Counted from the stretch's first letter, positions 34,853-43,839 are shown. The stretch is DNA of 64,000 nt from Tropicimonas_B omnivorans (GCF_031846565.1 NZ_JAVRHL010000001.1:434001-498000); one strand, 5' to 3'. Numbers and translations are program-made. Notes: generated from the letters alone by a model not told the origin.

Positions 34853-35356
34853 ATGATCTTCACGCGGCGATCGATGCTCCTTGCGGGCACCGCGGCCCTC
34901 CTCGCGGGCTGCGCAGACAAGTTCCGGACCTATAACGGGCCGGAAGTCACTCGCGTTCAGCTCTATAAATCGCAGCGGAAGCTGGTGCTCTGGCACTACG
35001 ACAAGCCCCTTCGGACCTACGATGTCGGCCTCGGCTTCAGGCCCGTGGGCCACAAGGTCTACGAGGGGGACGGGCGCACGCCCGAGGGCGCCTACACCAT
35101 CGACAAGCGCAATCCGAACAGCGCCTTCCATCTGTCCATCGGCATTTCCTACCCCAACGAGCGGGATGTCGAGGTGGCGCGGGCGCTCAATCGCTCTCCG
35201 GGTGGGGACATCTTCATCCATGGCGGGCCGCGCAAGGGCCGCGATCCCGAGAACGTCCGGGATTGGACGGCCGGCTGCATCGCCGTTTCCGACAAGCAGA
35301 TGGAACACATCTACGCCATGGTGCGCGACGGAACCCCGATCGACATTTTCCCATGA
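34853..35356 (+). CDS. L,D-transpeptidase (YkuD) lipoprotein
   Basis: A 167-residue lipoprotein: residues 1-20 form a signal peptide with lipobox LLAGC (C20). The YkuD domain has IFIHGGPRKG and the nucleophile motif WTAGCIAVSD. Such enzymes make 3-3 peptidoglycan cross-links or anchor proteins to peptidoglycan. I start at MIFTRRSMLLAGTAA; the longer frame overlaps the RNA methyltransferase. Convergent with the antiporter gene. Confidence 0.9.
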   Translation: MIFTRRSMLLAGTAALLAGCADKFRTYNGPEVTRVQLYKSQRKLVLWHYDKPLRTYDVGLGFRPVGHKVYEGDGRTPEGAYTIDKRNPNSAFHLSIGISYPNERDVEVARALNRSPGGDIFIHGGPRKGRDPENVRDWTAGCIAVSDKQMEHIYAMVRDGTPIDIFP

Positions 35357-35368
35357 CATCGCAGGCGG

Positions 35369-36667
35369 TTACGTCTTGCCCGCCTTCTGCCGCATGCTGC
35401 GCATCCTGACCGGGAACGGAAAGGTCGGGCGATGCTCGGGAGCGTCGTCCTGCGTCTTGATCCAGCGCCCGTAACGCCCGGCAAGCGGAGCCGCGGCCGC
35501 GCCGTGGAGCACGATGGACATCAGCACGGTCAGGAACACGACGCGCTGGATTTCCTCGATCCCTGGCACCGCACCGCTTTCCGTCAGAAGCAGAAGGTAG
35601 AGGATGGAGGCGAGGCCGCGCGGGCCGAACCAGCCGAGGAACAGCACCGTCGCTGGCGCCATCCTCGTCCCGACGAGGGACAGCGCAACCGGCACCATCC
35701 GCAGCACCGTCAGCGACAGGATCGCGTAGAGCACGTGCCGCAGCCCTAGCGATTCGAGCTCCGGCAGCAGGACCGCCCCGAAGAGCAGGAAGACGAGCAG
35801 CGTCAGAAGCTGTCCCTCCGTCTCCCCGAAATCCTCGACACCCTCGAGCACGACGCGGGAGCGCGTCCCGACGATCAGCCCCCCGGCAAACGCCGCGATG
35901 AAGCCGTTGCCGCCCACCAGCTCGGCGGCGGTGAAGGCGATGATGGCGAGGCAGAGGGTGGAGATTCGCAGGAAGATCTCGTTCATCCACTCCCGCGCAT
36001 GGGCCCGCGTGATGAGGTACGTCCCGCCGAGCCCGACACCGAGGCCGACGAGCGGGCCGAGGATGAGCTGGCCTAGGATGAAGGACGCCCAGCCCATTGC
36101 ACCGATCTCGCCGCTGCCGACGCCAAGATCCTCCACCGCGCCGCCCGCGAAGGACGCGATGAAGAGAAGGGCGGGAAAGGCGATGCCGTCATTGAGCCCG
36201 CTCTCGACGTTCAGACCCTGGCGAATGCGCTGCGGCACGCGGGCATCCGACACGACGGCCTGTCCGAGGGCCGCATCGGTCGGCGCGAGGATGACGCCGA
36301 TGAGCAGCGCCGGCCAGAGACCGAGGGTCGGAAAGAGGAGCATCGCGGCGCCCGTCCCGGCCGCCACGGTCAACGGAAGCCCGATCCCGAGGAGGCGAAG
36401 TGGCACGTCATGTTCGCTGCCGAGGCGGCGCAGGTCGATTCGGGCGGCATCGGTGAAGAGCGCGACCACGAGGGTGAGTTCGGCGAAGGTCTGAAGGCTG
36501 CTGCTCTGGATCTGCGGATCGATCACGCCGAGGACGCCACTGCCTGCGACGAAGCCGAAGGCGGTGAAGACCATCGGCGCCGTCACCATCCCGGCCTCGG
36601 CCCTGCGCGAGATCAGGGCGAAGGCGAGGATGCCGGCGGCGATGGCGAGAAGAGCGGTGGTGTCCAC
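35369..36667 (-). CDS. Monovalent cation:proton antiporter, CPA1 (NhaP-type)
   Basis: A 432-residue membrane protein with about 12 helices. The ion-site region APTDAALGQAVV and the following NVESGLNDGIAFP are typical of CPA1 antiporters. Probably exchanges Na+ or K+ for H+, consistent with a marine or saline habitat, but specificity is not readable. No C-terminal TrkA domain is present. Confidence 0.88.
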   Translation of the reverse strand: MDTTALLAIAAGILAFALISRRAEAGMVTAPMVFTAFGFVAGSGVLGVIDPQIQSSSLQTFAELTLVVALFTDAARIDLRRLGSEHDVPLRLLGIGLPLTVAAGTGAAMLLFPTLGLWPALLIGVILAPTDAALGQAVVSDARVPQRIRQGLNVESGLNDGIAFPALLFIASFAGGAVEDLGVGSGEIGAMGWASFILGQLILGPLVGLGVGLGGTYLITRAHAREWMNEIFLRISTLCLAIIAFTAAELVGGNGFIAAFAGGLIVGTRSRVVLEGVEDFGETEGQLLTLLVFLLFGAVLLPELESLGLRHVLYAILSLTVLRMVPVALSLVGTRMAPATVLFLGWFGPRGLASILYLLLLTESGAVPGIEEIQRVVFLTVLMSIVLHGAAAAPLAGRYGRWIKTQDDAPEHRPTFPFPVRMRSMRQKAGKT

Positions 36668-36681
36668 TGTTCAGGGCGCGA

Positions 36682-37188
36682 TCAGGTGCCGGTGATCAGC
36701 GTCCACCAGATCTTGCCGTTGCGCTCCTGGAACCAGGAGAAGCCCAGGGACCGGGCCTGCGGATCCATGATGACCGAGCGCGTATCGGGTTCGGTCATCC
36801 AAGCGGACAGGGTCTGGAGCTCGGTTTCATAGGTCTCGGAGATGTTCTCGCCGATGAGCTGCCGATTGAAGCCGGCGCGGCGCACCCGATCGAGCGGGGA
36901 GGAGCCGTCGGAGCCGAAATGCCAGGGCCGGTTCTGCACGCTCATGTCACGCGAATGGGTGGCGGCGGCGGCGTTCAGCGAGGCGTCGAGCTGGAGCTGC
37001 GTCAGGCCCTGCGCCGAGCGCAGCGTGTTGACCGAATCGAGGACCCGGAACTGGATCTCCCCTGCATCCCTGGCGCTGATGTTGTAGACGCGGATGCCGT
37101 CCGGCGTGGTCGTGTCGATCGGAGCGACAGGGGTGCAAGCCGCGATAACGAGAGCGAGAATCGAGAGCGCCGGGAATAGTCGCAGCAT
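36682..37188 (-). CDS. CAP/SCP-domain lipoprotein
   Basis: A 168-residue lipoprotein starting MLRLFPALSILALVIAACTP, lipobox at IAACT. The CAP (SCP/PR1) domain shows the conserved pattern with His in ATHSRDMSV, WHFGSDGSSPLDRVRRAGF and the Glu in GENIS. Bacterial members are periplasmic; function unknown. Fourteen bases after the antiporter start on the same strand, so possibly co-transcribed. Confidence 0.85.
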   Translation of the reverse strand: MLRLFPALSILALVIAACTPVAPIDTTTPDGIRVYNISARDAGEIQFRVLDSVNTLRSAQGLTQLQLDASLNAAAATHSRDMSVQNRPWHFGSDGSSPLDRVRRAGFNRQLIGENISETYETELQTLSAWMTEPDTRSVIMDPQARSLGFSWFQERNGKIWWTLITGT

Positions 37189-37405
37189 GGATCTGTCCTG
37201 ATTGGGCATCAAAATGAGACCGTGACCCCATACCCTTGCCCAACGGAACCTTCAAACAAATCCGCCGATCGTGCGACATTGGCGGTGGAATGATGCCGAC
37301 GCGCCGATATTCGCGATGCGTTTACGAAGCGTTAACCCTTCGTCGTTGCCGCGTGCCCCCCTCCGCCGTACACTGCGACGTCCCCAACCAGTCAGGAGGG
37401 CTCCC

Positions 37406-37987
37406 ATGTCAGATGAGCTTTCACACCGCCTGTCCCGGCGCGCGCTCCTTGCGGCCGGCCTTGCGACACTTGCGACCCCGGCCCTTGCCCAGAGCACGAC
37501 CCCGATCGGTGGCCTCTCCCCCACCAGCCGGAACCAGTCGTCCTTCATCATGCAGGGCTGGCGGGAGCACTTCAAATCCCTGCGCGGCGGAGCGATCCTG
37601 GTCGATACCAAGTCCCGCGCCCTGCATTACTGGTCCGCCGATGGCGGGACGTACAAGCTGTATCCCAGCTCCGTCCCCCTGTCGGATGATCTGACCCGGC
37701 TGGGGCGGACATCCGTGGTTCGAAAGGTCGAGGGGCCGTCCTGGTCGCCGACACCGAACATGCGCAAACGCAATCCCGAATGGCCGGCGCACGTCCCTCC
37801 GGGGCCGGACAATCCGCTCGGCACGCATGCGCTCTACCTGTCGTGGAAGTATTACCGCATCCATGGCACGCATGACACGCGCAAGATCGGCCGGCGTTCT
37901 TCCAGCGGTTGTATCGGCCTCTACAACGAGCATATCGCAGAACTTTATTCGCTCGTGAGGCCCGGCGCCCAGGTGTTGCTAATTTGA
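37406..37987 (+). CDS. L,D-transpeptidase (YkuD), exported
   Basis: A 193-residue protein with a twin-Arg-containing signal (SRRALLAAGLATLA) ending PALAQS, so Sec or Tat export is possible. The catalytic YkuD motif is RIHGTHD...RRSSSGCIGLYN, with Cys as nucleophile. I start at MSDELSHRLSRR, with AGGAGG about 7 bases upstream. It is the second L,D-transpeptidase within 3 kb. A CtrA-like sequence TTTA-N7-TTAA lies at 37321-37335. Confidence 0.9.
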   Translation: MSDELSHRLSRRALLAAGLATLATPALAQSTTPIGGLSPTSRNQSSFIMQGWREHFKSLRGGAILVDTKSRALHYWSADGGTYKLYPSSVPLSDDLTRLGRTSVVRKVEGPSWSPTPNMRKRNPEWPAHVPPGPDNPLGTHALYLSWKYYRIHGTHDTRKIGRRSSSGCIGLYNEHIAELYSLVRPGAQVLLI

Positions 37988-38130
37988 CGACATCGCCTTC
38001 GGGAGGCGGAATTTCGAGCTTTGCGCAATTGCAATGGCGAGGTCGCTCTGCAACAGATTTGGACACGAGGTACTACTTGGGTGCGCGGGCATCCTCACTG
38101 ACCGTGTCCGTGCGTTAACTGGAGGTTGAC

Positions 38131-38313
38131 ATGAAAAAAGTCGCTCTCGCCGCTGCGCTCTCCGTGGCTGCAACCGGTGCGTTCGCTGGCGGTCTCGCCG
38201 AGCCGATCATGGAGCCGGAAGTCATCGTTGAGGACACCTCGTCCTCCAACGGCGGCATCATTGTTCCGATCCTGCTGCTCGTCCTGATCGCAGCCGCCGT
38301 CTCCAACTCGTAA
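38131..38313 (+). CDS. 60-residue secreted/membrane peptide beside hemH
   Basis: A 60-residue protein of unknown function. Residues 1-19 are a signal peptide (LSVAATGAFA), then a short acidic Pro-containing stretch (EPIMEPEVIVED), a Ser/Asn/Gly turn and a C-terminal membrane segment IIVPILLLVLIAAAV. A GGAGG ribosome site lies 6 bases upstream. I recall similar small proteins next to hemH in other Rhodobacteraceae, sometimes labelled ferrochelatase by position only; it has no enzyme domain. Ends at a strong terminator shared with hemH. Confidence 0.8.
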   Translation: MKKVALAAALSVAATGAFAGGLAEPIMEPEVIVEDTSSSNGGIIVPILLLVLIAAAVSNS

Positions 38314-38340
38314 GACACGGGTTCACGACGTAAATTACGG

Positions 38341-38369
38341 AAAAAGGCGGGGTATTCCCCGCCTTTTTT
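38341..38369. terminator. Bidirectional terminator between the 60-residue peptide gene and hemH
   Basis: AAAAAGGCGGGG (38341-38352), loop TATT, CCCCGCCTTTTT (38357-38368): a perfect 12-bp stem with A and T tracts on the two sides, ideal for convergent genes. Confidence 0.9.
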
Positions 38370-38409
38370 CACATTCAGCGTTCGCTTCGCGGCGCGAGTG
38401 GCATCCGGA

Positions 38410-39459
38410 TCAGTCGACCCAGCCTCGCAGGTTCTCCTCGATGACGCGGGTCAGCATGTCGAGATGCGCGGCGCCTTCGTTGAGGCACGGCACGTAGGTG
38501 AAGCTCTCGCCGCCGGCATGCTCGAAGCTCTCCCGGATCTCCTCGTTGATCTCCTCCAGCGTCTCGATGCAGTCGGCCGAGAAGGCAGGCGCCATGACCG
38601 CGATGCGCTTCTTGCCCGCCTTCGCCAGACGCGCGACCTCTTCGACGGTGTAGGGCTGAAGCCACTCCTCGGGGCCGAATTTCGACTGGAACGTCGTGAC
38701 CACCCGGTCCGTGTCCCACCCGAGGCGATCCCGGAGCAGGCGCGTCGTCTTCTGGCACTGGCAGTGATACGGATCGCCCTGCTTGAGGTAGCGTTCAGGC
38801 AGCCCGTGATAGGAGCAGACGAGCACGTCCGGCTGCGTCTCTCCAAGCGTCTCGAGCACCGATCCGGCCAGAGCGTCGATGTAATCGGGGCGGTCGAAAT
38901 AGGGCGGAACGACGCGCGCAACCGGTTGCCAGGTTTCCTTCATCAGGGCCCGGAAGAAGGCATCGTTCGCCGTGGCGGAGGTCGCGCCGGCGTAATGCGG
39001 GTAGAGCGGGAAGAAGAGGATGCGGTGGCAGCCCGCCTCGGTCATCGCGCGGACCTTGGATTCGGTCGAGGGATTGCCGTAGCGCATGCAGTAGTCGATC
39101 ATCACGTCATCGCCATGCGCCGCCTTCAGCCGCGCCTCGATGCCGGCCTTCTGCGCCTTGGTGATCGTCGCGAGCGGGCTCTCGTCCGCCTCGATGTTCC
39201 AGATGGAGCGGTAGGCCTTCCCGGATGTGAAGGGGCGCTTGGACAGGATGATTCCCTGCAGAAGCGGCTGCCAGATCCAGGGCGAGTAGTCGATCACGCG
39301 CCGGTCGCTCAGGAACTCCGAAAGGTATCGGCGCATGGAGCGGTAATCGGTGCCGTCGGGCGTGCCAAGGTTGGCGACCAGGATGCCGACCTTCGGACGC
39401 TTGACGGGCGGGTGGTCCGCCGGGAGGTGCGCCGCGGTCGACGGTGTCATGTCGTTCAT
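38410..39459 (-). CDS. hemH: Ferrochelatase
   Basis: Inserts Fe2+ into protoporphyrin IX, the last step of haem b synthesis. The 349-residue protein shows GILVANLGTPDG, LFFPLYPHYAGATSAT, the catalytic His in CSYHGLPERY and the Glu-rich SADCIETLEEI. The ATG overlaps the stop of the upstream methyltransferase by 4 bases; an internal ATG three codons later is an alternative. Together with hemJ, hemN and hemW the window holds four haem genes at separate loci. Confidence 0.96.
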   Translation of the reverse strand: MNDMTPSTAAHLPADHPPVKRPKVGILVANLGTPDGTDYRSMRRYLSEFLSDRRVIDYSPWIWQPLLQGIILSKRPFTSGKAYRSIWNIEADESPLATITKAQKAGIEARLKAAHGDDVMIDYCMRYGNPSTESKVRAMTEAGCHRILFFPLYPHYAGATSATANDAFFRALMKETWQPVARVVPPYFDRPDYIDALAGSVLETLGETQPDVLVCSYHGLPERYLKQGDPYHCQCQKTTRLLRDRLGWDTDRVVTTFQSKFGPEEWLQPYTVEEVARLAKAGKKRIAVMAPAFSADCIETLEEINEEIRESFEHAGGESFTYVPCLNEGAAHLDMLTRVIEENLRGWVD

Positions 39460-40343
39460 CGTGTCGAATCCTCGGAATTGCGTGGCGTCCGCTGTCCCGC
39501 GGGCCCGGTATCCTCGCCCGGCATGGCTTCATCATGCAACGGCTCTTCGGCCGTCCCGAGCGCGTCAGCGAGCCGCACCTGCGCGCTGCCGGGCCGGAGT
39601 GGTTGCTGCTGGGAGGCATCCGGGCTCCAGCCTGTCAGCCAGACGAGGTCGAAGGTTGCCGGCAGGCGGCCGTCTGCATCCCGCGGGTAAAGCGCCTCGG
39701 CGCGCTCGAAAAGCGAACGGGGCGGCACGGCCCGGTGGCGTGCGGCAAGGGCGTTCGTCTCTCCCATCGCGCGGAGGTCATGCATCAGTGCGCCGAGGCT
39801 GCCGTAGCTTACCTTGAGCCGCGTCTGATCGGCCACGGGAAGGGCCAGCCCGGCGCGTTGGATCAGGGCGCCGAGATCCCGGATTTCGCCCATCGGAGCC
39901 ACGCGGGGAGACAGGCCGCCGGCGATCTCCGCCTCCGCCGAGGCGAGGGCGGTGCGCAGCTCGGTCAGCGTCTCGCCGCCGAAACAGCAGGCGATGTAGA
40001 GCCCGTCCGGCTTCAGGGCGCGGCGCGCCTGGATCATCTGCCCGACCGGATCGTTCGACCAGTGGAGGGACAGGACGTCGAGGACCAGATCATGAGCCCC
40101 CGGCGACAGCGGCAGCGTCTCGGCATCCGCGACGCACGTACTTCCGGGCCGCAGGCCCGACCAGAGTTCAGGAAAGGGGGAGATGACGGCAGGCGCTGTA
40201 AACGCCCTGTTAACGTCCATCAGTCTTTCATCGGCCTCGTCGGCGACGGCCAGATGCAGGAAATCGGCAAGGCCGGCGCGAAGGGCGCGGGCACGTCTGA
40301 GGGCGAGGGCCGGGCGGTCGGCCAGTAGCGGGCGTTCACTCAT
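39456..40343 (-). CDS. Class I SAM-dependent methyltransferase (BioC/NDUFAF5-like)
   Basis: A 295-residue protein beginning MSERPLLADRPALALRR. The central part has DVLSLHWSNDPVGQMIQA and RRALKPDGLYIACCFGGETL, the C-terminal half of a Rossmann methyltransferase; the glycine-rich motif I is poorly recognisable. Length and the LHWSNDP stretch resemble the NDUFAF5 group, which acts in complex I assembly in mitochondria. Function here is inferred. Translationally coupled to hemH. Confidence 0.78.
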   Translation of the reverse strand: MSERPLLADRPALALRRARALRAGLADFLHLAVADEADERLMDVNRAFTAPAVISPFPELWSGLRPGSTCVADAETLPLSPGAHDLVLDVLSLHWSNDPVGQMIQARRALKPDGLYIACCFGGETLTELRTALASAEAEIAGGLSPRVAPMGEIRDLGALIQRAGLALPVADQTRLKVSYGSLGALMHDLRAMGETNALAARHRAVPPRSLFERAEALYPRDADGRLPATFDLVWLTGWSPDASQQQPLRPGSAQVRLADALGTAEEPLHDEAMPGEDTGPAGQRTPRNSEDSTR

Positions 40344-40372
40344 GCAAGCGGAGCTAGACATTGCTGGCGCGA

Positions 40373-41089
40373 ATGCAAACCCTCCTGAGGCAGGTCTATC
40401 CGCCGCACTGCATCTGCTGCCCCGTGCCGGTGGCCGACCATGGCGGCCTCTGCGCAGACTGCTGGTCCGGATTGGAGGTGATATCGGGCGCGATCTGCGA
40501 GCTGTGCGGCGTTCCGGTCGGGGGCGAAGAGGAGGCGGCCGGCGTGATTTGCGACGCCTGCCTGTCCATCGCGAGACCATGGAAGAGGGGGCGTGCGGCG
40601 CTCGTCTATGGCGGAAGCGCGCGGCGCATCGTCCTCGGTCTGAAACACGGCGACAGGACGGAACTGGCACGCCCGGCAGGTCGCTGGATGGCCGCGGCCG
40701 GAGCGGATCTGCTGAGCGGCGCTCCCCTGATCGCGCCCATTCCCCTCCACTGGACCCGGCTCGCCGGACGCCGCTACAATCAGGCCGCTCTTCTTGCGCA
40801 ATCCGTCGCGCGCCACGCGGAGGCGGAGTGCGTTCCCGACCTCCTCACCCGTACCCAGTACACGCCGACGCAGGCGGGCCGCGGCTATGACGGGCGTTTC
40901 GCCAACGTGATGGACCGCCTCGCCCTGCATCCGCGGCGCCGGGGGGCGGCAAAGGGGCGCGATATCGTCCTCATCGATGACGTGATGACCTCCGGAGCGA
41001 CTTTTGCCGCGGCGACGGAGGCCTGTCTCGCCGGGGGCGCGGCCTCGGTTTCGGTGCTGGCGTTGGCAAGGGCCCTTCCTCAAGCCTAA
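40373..41089 (+). CDS. ComF-family double zinc-ribbon phosphoribosyltransferase
   Basis: A 238-residue ComF/GntX-type protein starting MQTLLRQVYPPHC (a TTG at 40361 adds four residues). Paired Cys motifs CICC...CADC and CELC...CDAC form zinc ribbons, and the C-terminus has the PRPP-binding loop IVLIDDVMTSGAT. In transformable bacteria ComF is needed for single-strand DNA uptake; in others the role is unclear. First gene of a four-gene plus-strand cluster. Confidence 0.88.
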   Translation: MQTLLRQVYPPHCICCPVPVADHGGLCADCWSGLEVISGAICELCGVPVGGEEEAAGVICDACLSIARPWKRGRAALVYGGSARRIVLGLKHGDRTELARPAGRWMAAAGADLLSGAPLIAPIPLHWTRLAGRRYNQAALLAQSVARHAEAECVPDLLTRTQYTPTQAGRGYDGRFANVMDRLALHPRRRGAAKGRDIVLIDDVMTSGATFAAATEACLAGGAASVSVLALARALPQA

Positions 41090-41122
41090 GTAAGACCCAA
41101 CCAGACCTTGGAAGGGCGACCC

Positions 41123-41380
41123 ATGGCGATTGTCGAAATCTACACCACCCAGACCTGCGGCTTCTGCCACGCGGCGAAGCGGCTACTGAAGCAGAAGGAC
41201 GTTCCGTTCACCGAGATCGATGTGACCGGAGACGCCGAGGCGCGGGAGAGCCTGATGGAGAAGGCCGGCGGGCGCCGCACGGTGCCGCAGATCTTCATCG
41301 ACGGTCAGGGCATCGGCGGCTTCGACGAGCTGGCCGGGCTCGAGCGGGAGGGCAAGCTCGATCCTCTCCTGACGGCCTGA
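41123..41380 (+). CDS. grxC: Glutaredoxin 3
   Basis: An 85-residue dithiol glutaredoxin with active site C12-G-F-C15, where CPYC is the commonest form; CGFC is a known variant. Other features are the cis-Pro region RRTVPQIFIDGQGIGGFDEL. I start at MAIVEIYTTQTC, with GGAAGGG upstream. Follows comF by 33 bases and precedes the nitrilase gene by 4. Confidence 0.94.
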   Translation: MAIVEIYTTQTCGFCHAAKRLLKQKDVPFTEIDVTGDAEARESLMEKAGGRRTVPQIFIDGQGIGGFDELAGLEREGKLDPLLTA

Positions 41381-41384
41381 CGGG

Positions 41385-42233
41385 ATGCGCATCGCGCTCC
41401 TCCAGACCAATGCGTCGGACGATCCTGCCCGAAACCTTGCCGCCACCCACGACATGATCGTGGAGGCCGCCGAGGGCGGCGCGACGTTCGTGCTGACCCC
41501 GGAGGTCACCAATTGCGTCTCCGCCAACCGCACCCGGCAAACCTCCGTGCTGCGGCCGGAGGAGAAGGATGCGACCCTGTCCGCGCTCGCCGCCGCTGCC
41601 GAGGAATACGGGATCTGGCTCCTGATCGGATCGCTGGCGCTGCAATCGGGCGATCCGGACGGGCGCTTTGCCAACCGCTCCTTCCTGATCGGGCCGGATG
41701 GCATGGTGCGGGCCCGGTACGACAAGATCCACATGTTCGACGTGGATGTCTCGCCGGAGGAGACGTACCGCGAATCGGCCGGATATCGCCCCGGCAGCGA
41801 AGCGATCCTGGCACGGACGGAAATCGGCACGATCGGAATGACGATCTGCTACGACGTCCGTTTCCCGCATCTTTACCGCAGCCTCGCGCAGCAAGGGGCG
41901 GAGATTCTCACCGTCCCCGCCGCCTTCTCTCCCGGCACCGGCCCGATGCACTGGGAGCCGCTCCTGCGCGCGCGCGCCATCGAGACGGGATCCTTCGTCC
42001 TCGCCCCGGCACAGACCGGAACGCATAGCGCCACATCGGGCCGGGAGCGGCGGACGCACGGTCATTCGCTCGTGGTGTCCCCCTGGGGCGAGGTCCTGCT
42101 CGATGCCGGCACCGAGCCCGGGGTCCATTTCGCCGAGATCGACCTCGCCGCCGTCTCGGAGGCGCGCCGCAAGGTCCCCTCCGTGCTCTCAGACGCGGTC
42201 TTCGACGTGCGGGTCATGGGAGAGCCGACGTGA
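41385..42233 (+). CDS. Carbon-nitrogen hydrolase, Nit1/deaminated-glutathione amidase-like
   Basis: A 282-residue nitrilase-superfamily amidase with the Glu-Lys-Cys triad E40 (TPEVTN), K114 (DKIHMFDV) and C155 (MTICYDVRFP). The DKIHLFDVD-like segment and RFPHLYR are typical of the Nit1 branch that removes deaminated glutathione, which fits the neighbouring glutaredoxin. Overlaps the marR gene by 4 bases. Confidence 0.88.
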   Translation: MRIALLQTNASDDPARNLAATHDMIVEAAEGGATFVLTPEVTNCVSANRTRQTSVLRPEEKDATLSALAAAAEEYGIWLLIGSLALQSGDPDGRFANRSFLIGPDGMVRARYDKIHMFDVDVSPEETYRESAGYRPGSEAILARTEIGTIGMTICYDVRFPHLYRSLAQQGAEILTVPAAFSPGTGPMHWEPLLRARAIETGSFVLAPAQTGTHSATSGRERRTHGHSLVVSPWGEVLLDAGTEPGVHFAEIDLAAVSEARRKVPSVLSDAVFDVRVMGEPT

Positions 42234-42670
42234 GCGAACGGACGGACAGTCTCGCCGTCGCGCTCTTCAGCGAGATCTTCACGGTCGACCAACTTGCACG
42301 GAACCGTCTGTCCCGCGCCATGCCGCGGGGGATGGAACTCAGTCACTTCGCGGTCCTCAACCACCTCGCCCGGCTGGAAGAGGAACGCAGCCCCGCCCAG
42401 CTCGCCCAGTCCTTCCAGGTCACGCGGGCGGCGATGAGCAACACCTTGGCGAAGCTGGAATGGGCGGGGCACATCCATGTCCGCCCCGATTGGGAGGATG
42501 CCCGGCGCAAGCGGGTCTCCGTCTCCCCTGCCGGTCGCAAGGCGCGGGATGCCGCTCTGCAGGCCATCGCGCCCATCGTGGCGCAGGTCGTGGAGGAAAT
42601 CGGACCGGAGCGCGTGCGTGCCGCGTTACCGGTCCTGAGGGAGTTGCGGGAGCGGCTCGGCGCCGGCTGA
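42230..42670 (+). CDS. MarR-family transcriptional regulator
   Basis: A 146-residue winged-helix regulator. The recognition region is PAQLAQSFQVTRAAMSNTLAKLEWAG and the wing is RPDWEDARRKRVSVSPAGR. Its ligand and targets are unknown. Coupled by a 4-base overlap to the nitrilase gene, so it is made with the comF-grxC-nit transcript. Confidence 0.92.
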   Translation: MSERTDSLAVALFSEIFTVDQLARNRLSRAMPRGMELSHFAVLNHLARLEEERSPAQLAQSFQVTRAAMSNTLAKLEWAGHIHVRPDWEDARRKRVSVSPAGRKARDAALQAIAPIVAQVVEEIGPERVRAALPVLRELRERLGAG

Positions 42671-42685
42671 GCGTCAAGCGGCGCC

Positions 42686-43672
42686 TCAGATCTGGTTGCG
42701 CAGCTTCTTCGCGGATTCTTTGACTGTCGAATACTGGCCCGACGGGCGGAAGCGCCACAGGTAGTCCGGCAGGACCGCTTCCATCGCGGCGGGCTGAATT
42801 CCGAGATCGTCGAACCCCATGTGAGTGCCGGAGACCACGTTGTCCTGGCGCAGGTTCGCGACCTGATCGTGGGTGATCGGGCCCTTGATCAGCCCGAAGG
42901 TCAGCGCACGCACCGCACCGAAGCCGCTGGCCATCAGGTTGGCGATGCCGAACGGCACGTTCGCGACGAACCGGTTCTTGCGGATGACGTGCAGCATCTG
43001 CTGCATCAGCTCCCGGAAGGTGTGGGTATCGGGGCCGCCGAGCTCGTAGATGCCCGGTTTCGCCGTGCCGGACAGGCCCGCCATCGCGGCGCGAGCGACA
43101 TCGTCCACCCAGACCGGCTGAAACTTCGTCTCGCCACCCACGACCGGAAGGACAGGGCCAAACCGCGACATGCCGGCGAAACGGTTGAAGAACTCGTCCT
43201 CCGCACCGAACACGATGGACGGGCGCAGGACCACGGCCTGCGGCATGTGCTGCAGCACGCCCGCCTCGCCGGCGGCCTTGGTGCGGGCATAGGCGCTATC
43301 TGAGTCTGCATCCGCTCCGATGGCCGAGATCTGGACGAAGTCCCGGATCCCGTCGGCCGCGGCCAGCCGCGCGATGCGGGTCGCGCCCTCGTCCTGGACG
43401 GCCTCGAAGGTGTTCTTGCCGGATTCGTCGAGAACTCCGACGCAGTTCGCCACCGCATCGGCGCCATTGAGGGCCTGCGCGACGGAGGCGTCGTCCCTGA
43501 TGTTGCAGAAGATCGGTTCGACCTGCCCGACAACGCCGTAGGTGCGGACGAAGCCTGCTTCCTCCGGGCGGCGGCAGGCGACACGGACGCGCCAGCCTTC
43601 CGCGGCCGCACGGCGCGCGATGTATCGTCCAACGAATCCCGATCCGCCGAAGATCGTCACCAGCCTGGTCAT
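42686..43672 (-). CDS. NDUFA9-like NAD(P)-binding protein (complex I-associated SDR)
   Basis: A 328-residue atypical short-chain dehydrogenase. It has the Rossmann motif TIFGGSGFVGRYIARR at the N-terminus, ADAVANCVGVL, and VVLRPSIVFGAEDEFFNRF, as in the NDUFA9 subunit of alphaproteobacterial and mitochondrial complex I. I start at MTRLVTIFGGSGF (43672). Convergent with marR. No nuo genes are in the window. Confidence 0.88.
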   Translation of the reverse strand: MTRLVTIFGGSGFVGRYIARRAAAEGWRVRVACRRPEEAGFVRTYGVVGQVEPIFCNIRDDASVAQALNGADAVANCVGVLDESGKNTFEAVQDEGATRIARLAAADGIRDFVQISAIGADADSDSAYARTKAAGEAGVLQHMPQAVVLRPSIVFGAEDEFFNRFAGMSRFGPVLPVVGGETKFQPVWVDDVARAAMAGLSGTAKPGIYELGGPDTHTFRELMQQMLHVIRKNRFVANVPFGIANLMASGFGAVRALTFGLIKGPITHDQVANLRQDNVVSGTHMGFDDLGIQPAAMEAVLPDYLWRFRPSGQYSTVKESAKKLRNQI

Positions 43673-43793
43673 GCCGCGCGCTCCATCTGCTTTTGACCGG
43701 TTAGGGATTACCGGTAGGCCCGTCGGGGAACAAGCCGCAAGCGTCTTATCTGCGCTGCTCCGCCGCAGCGAAAGACTAGTTCTCAAATCGCCG

Positions 43794-43820
43794 TTGACAG
43801 CCCCCCGCCCGCCTTATAGA
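43794..43820 (+). promoter_or_regulatory. Promoter for tRNA-Leu
   Basis: TTGACA at 43794-43799, a 15-base spacer and TATAGA at 43815-43820; the tRNA begins 20 bases later. The spacer is short. Confidence 0.6.
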
Positions 43821-43839
43821 TCCCCCGCTCACGACACCT

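Noticed and set aside
37321..37335. CtrA site TTTACGAAGCGTTAA upstream of the second L,D-transpeptidase
   Set aside because: One half site is TTTA instead of TTAA, and there is no supporting context; recorded only in passing.
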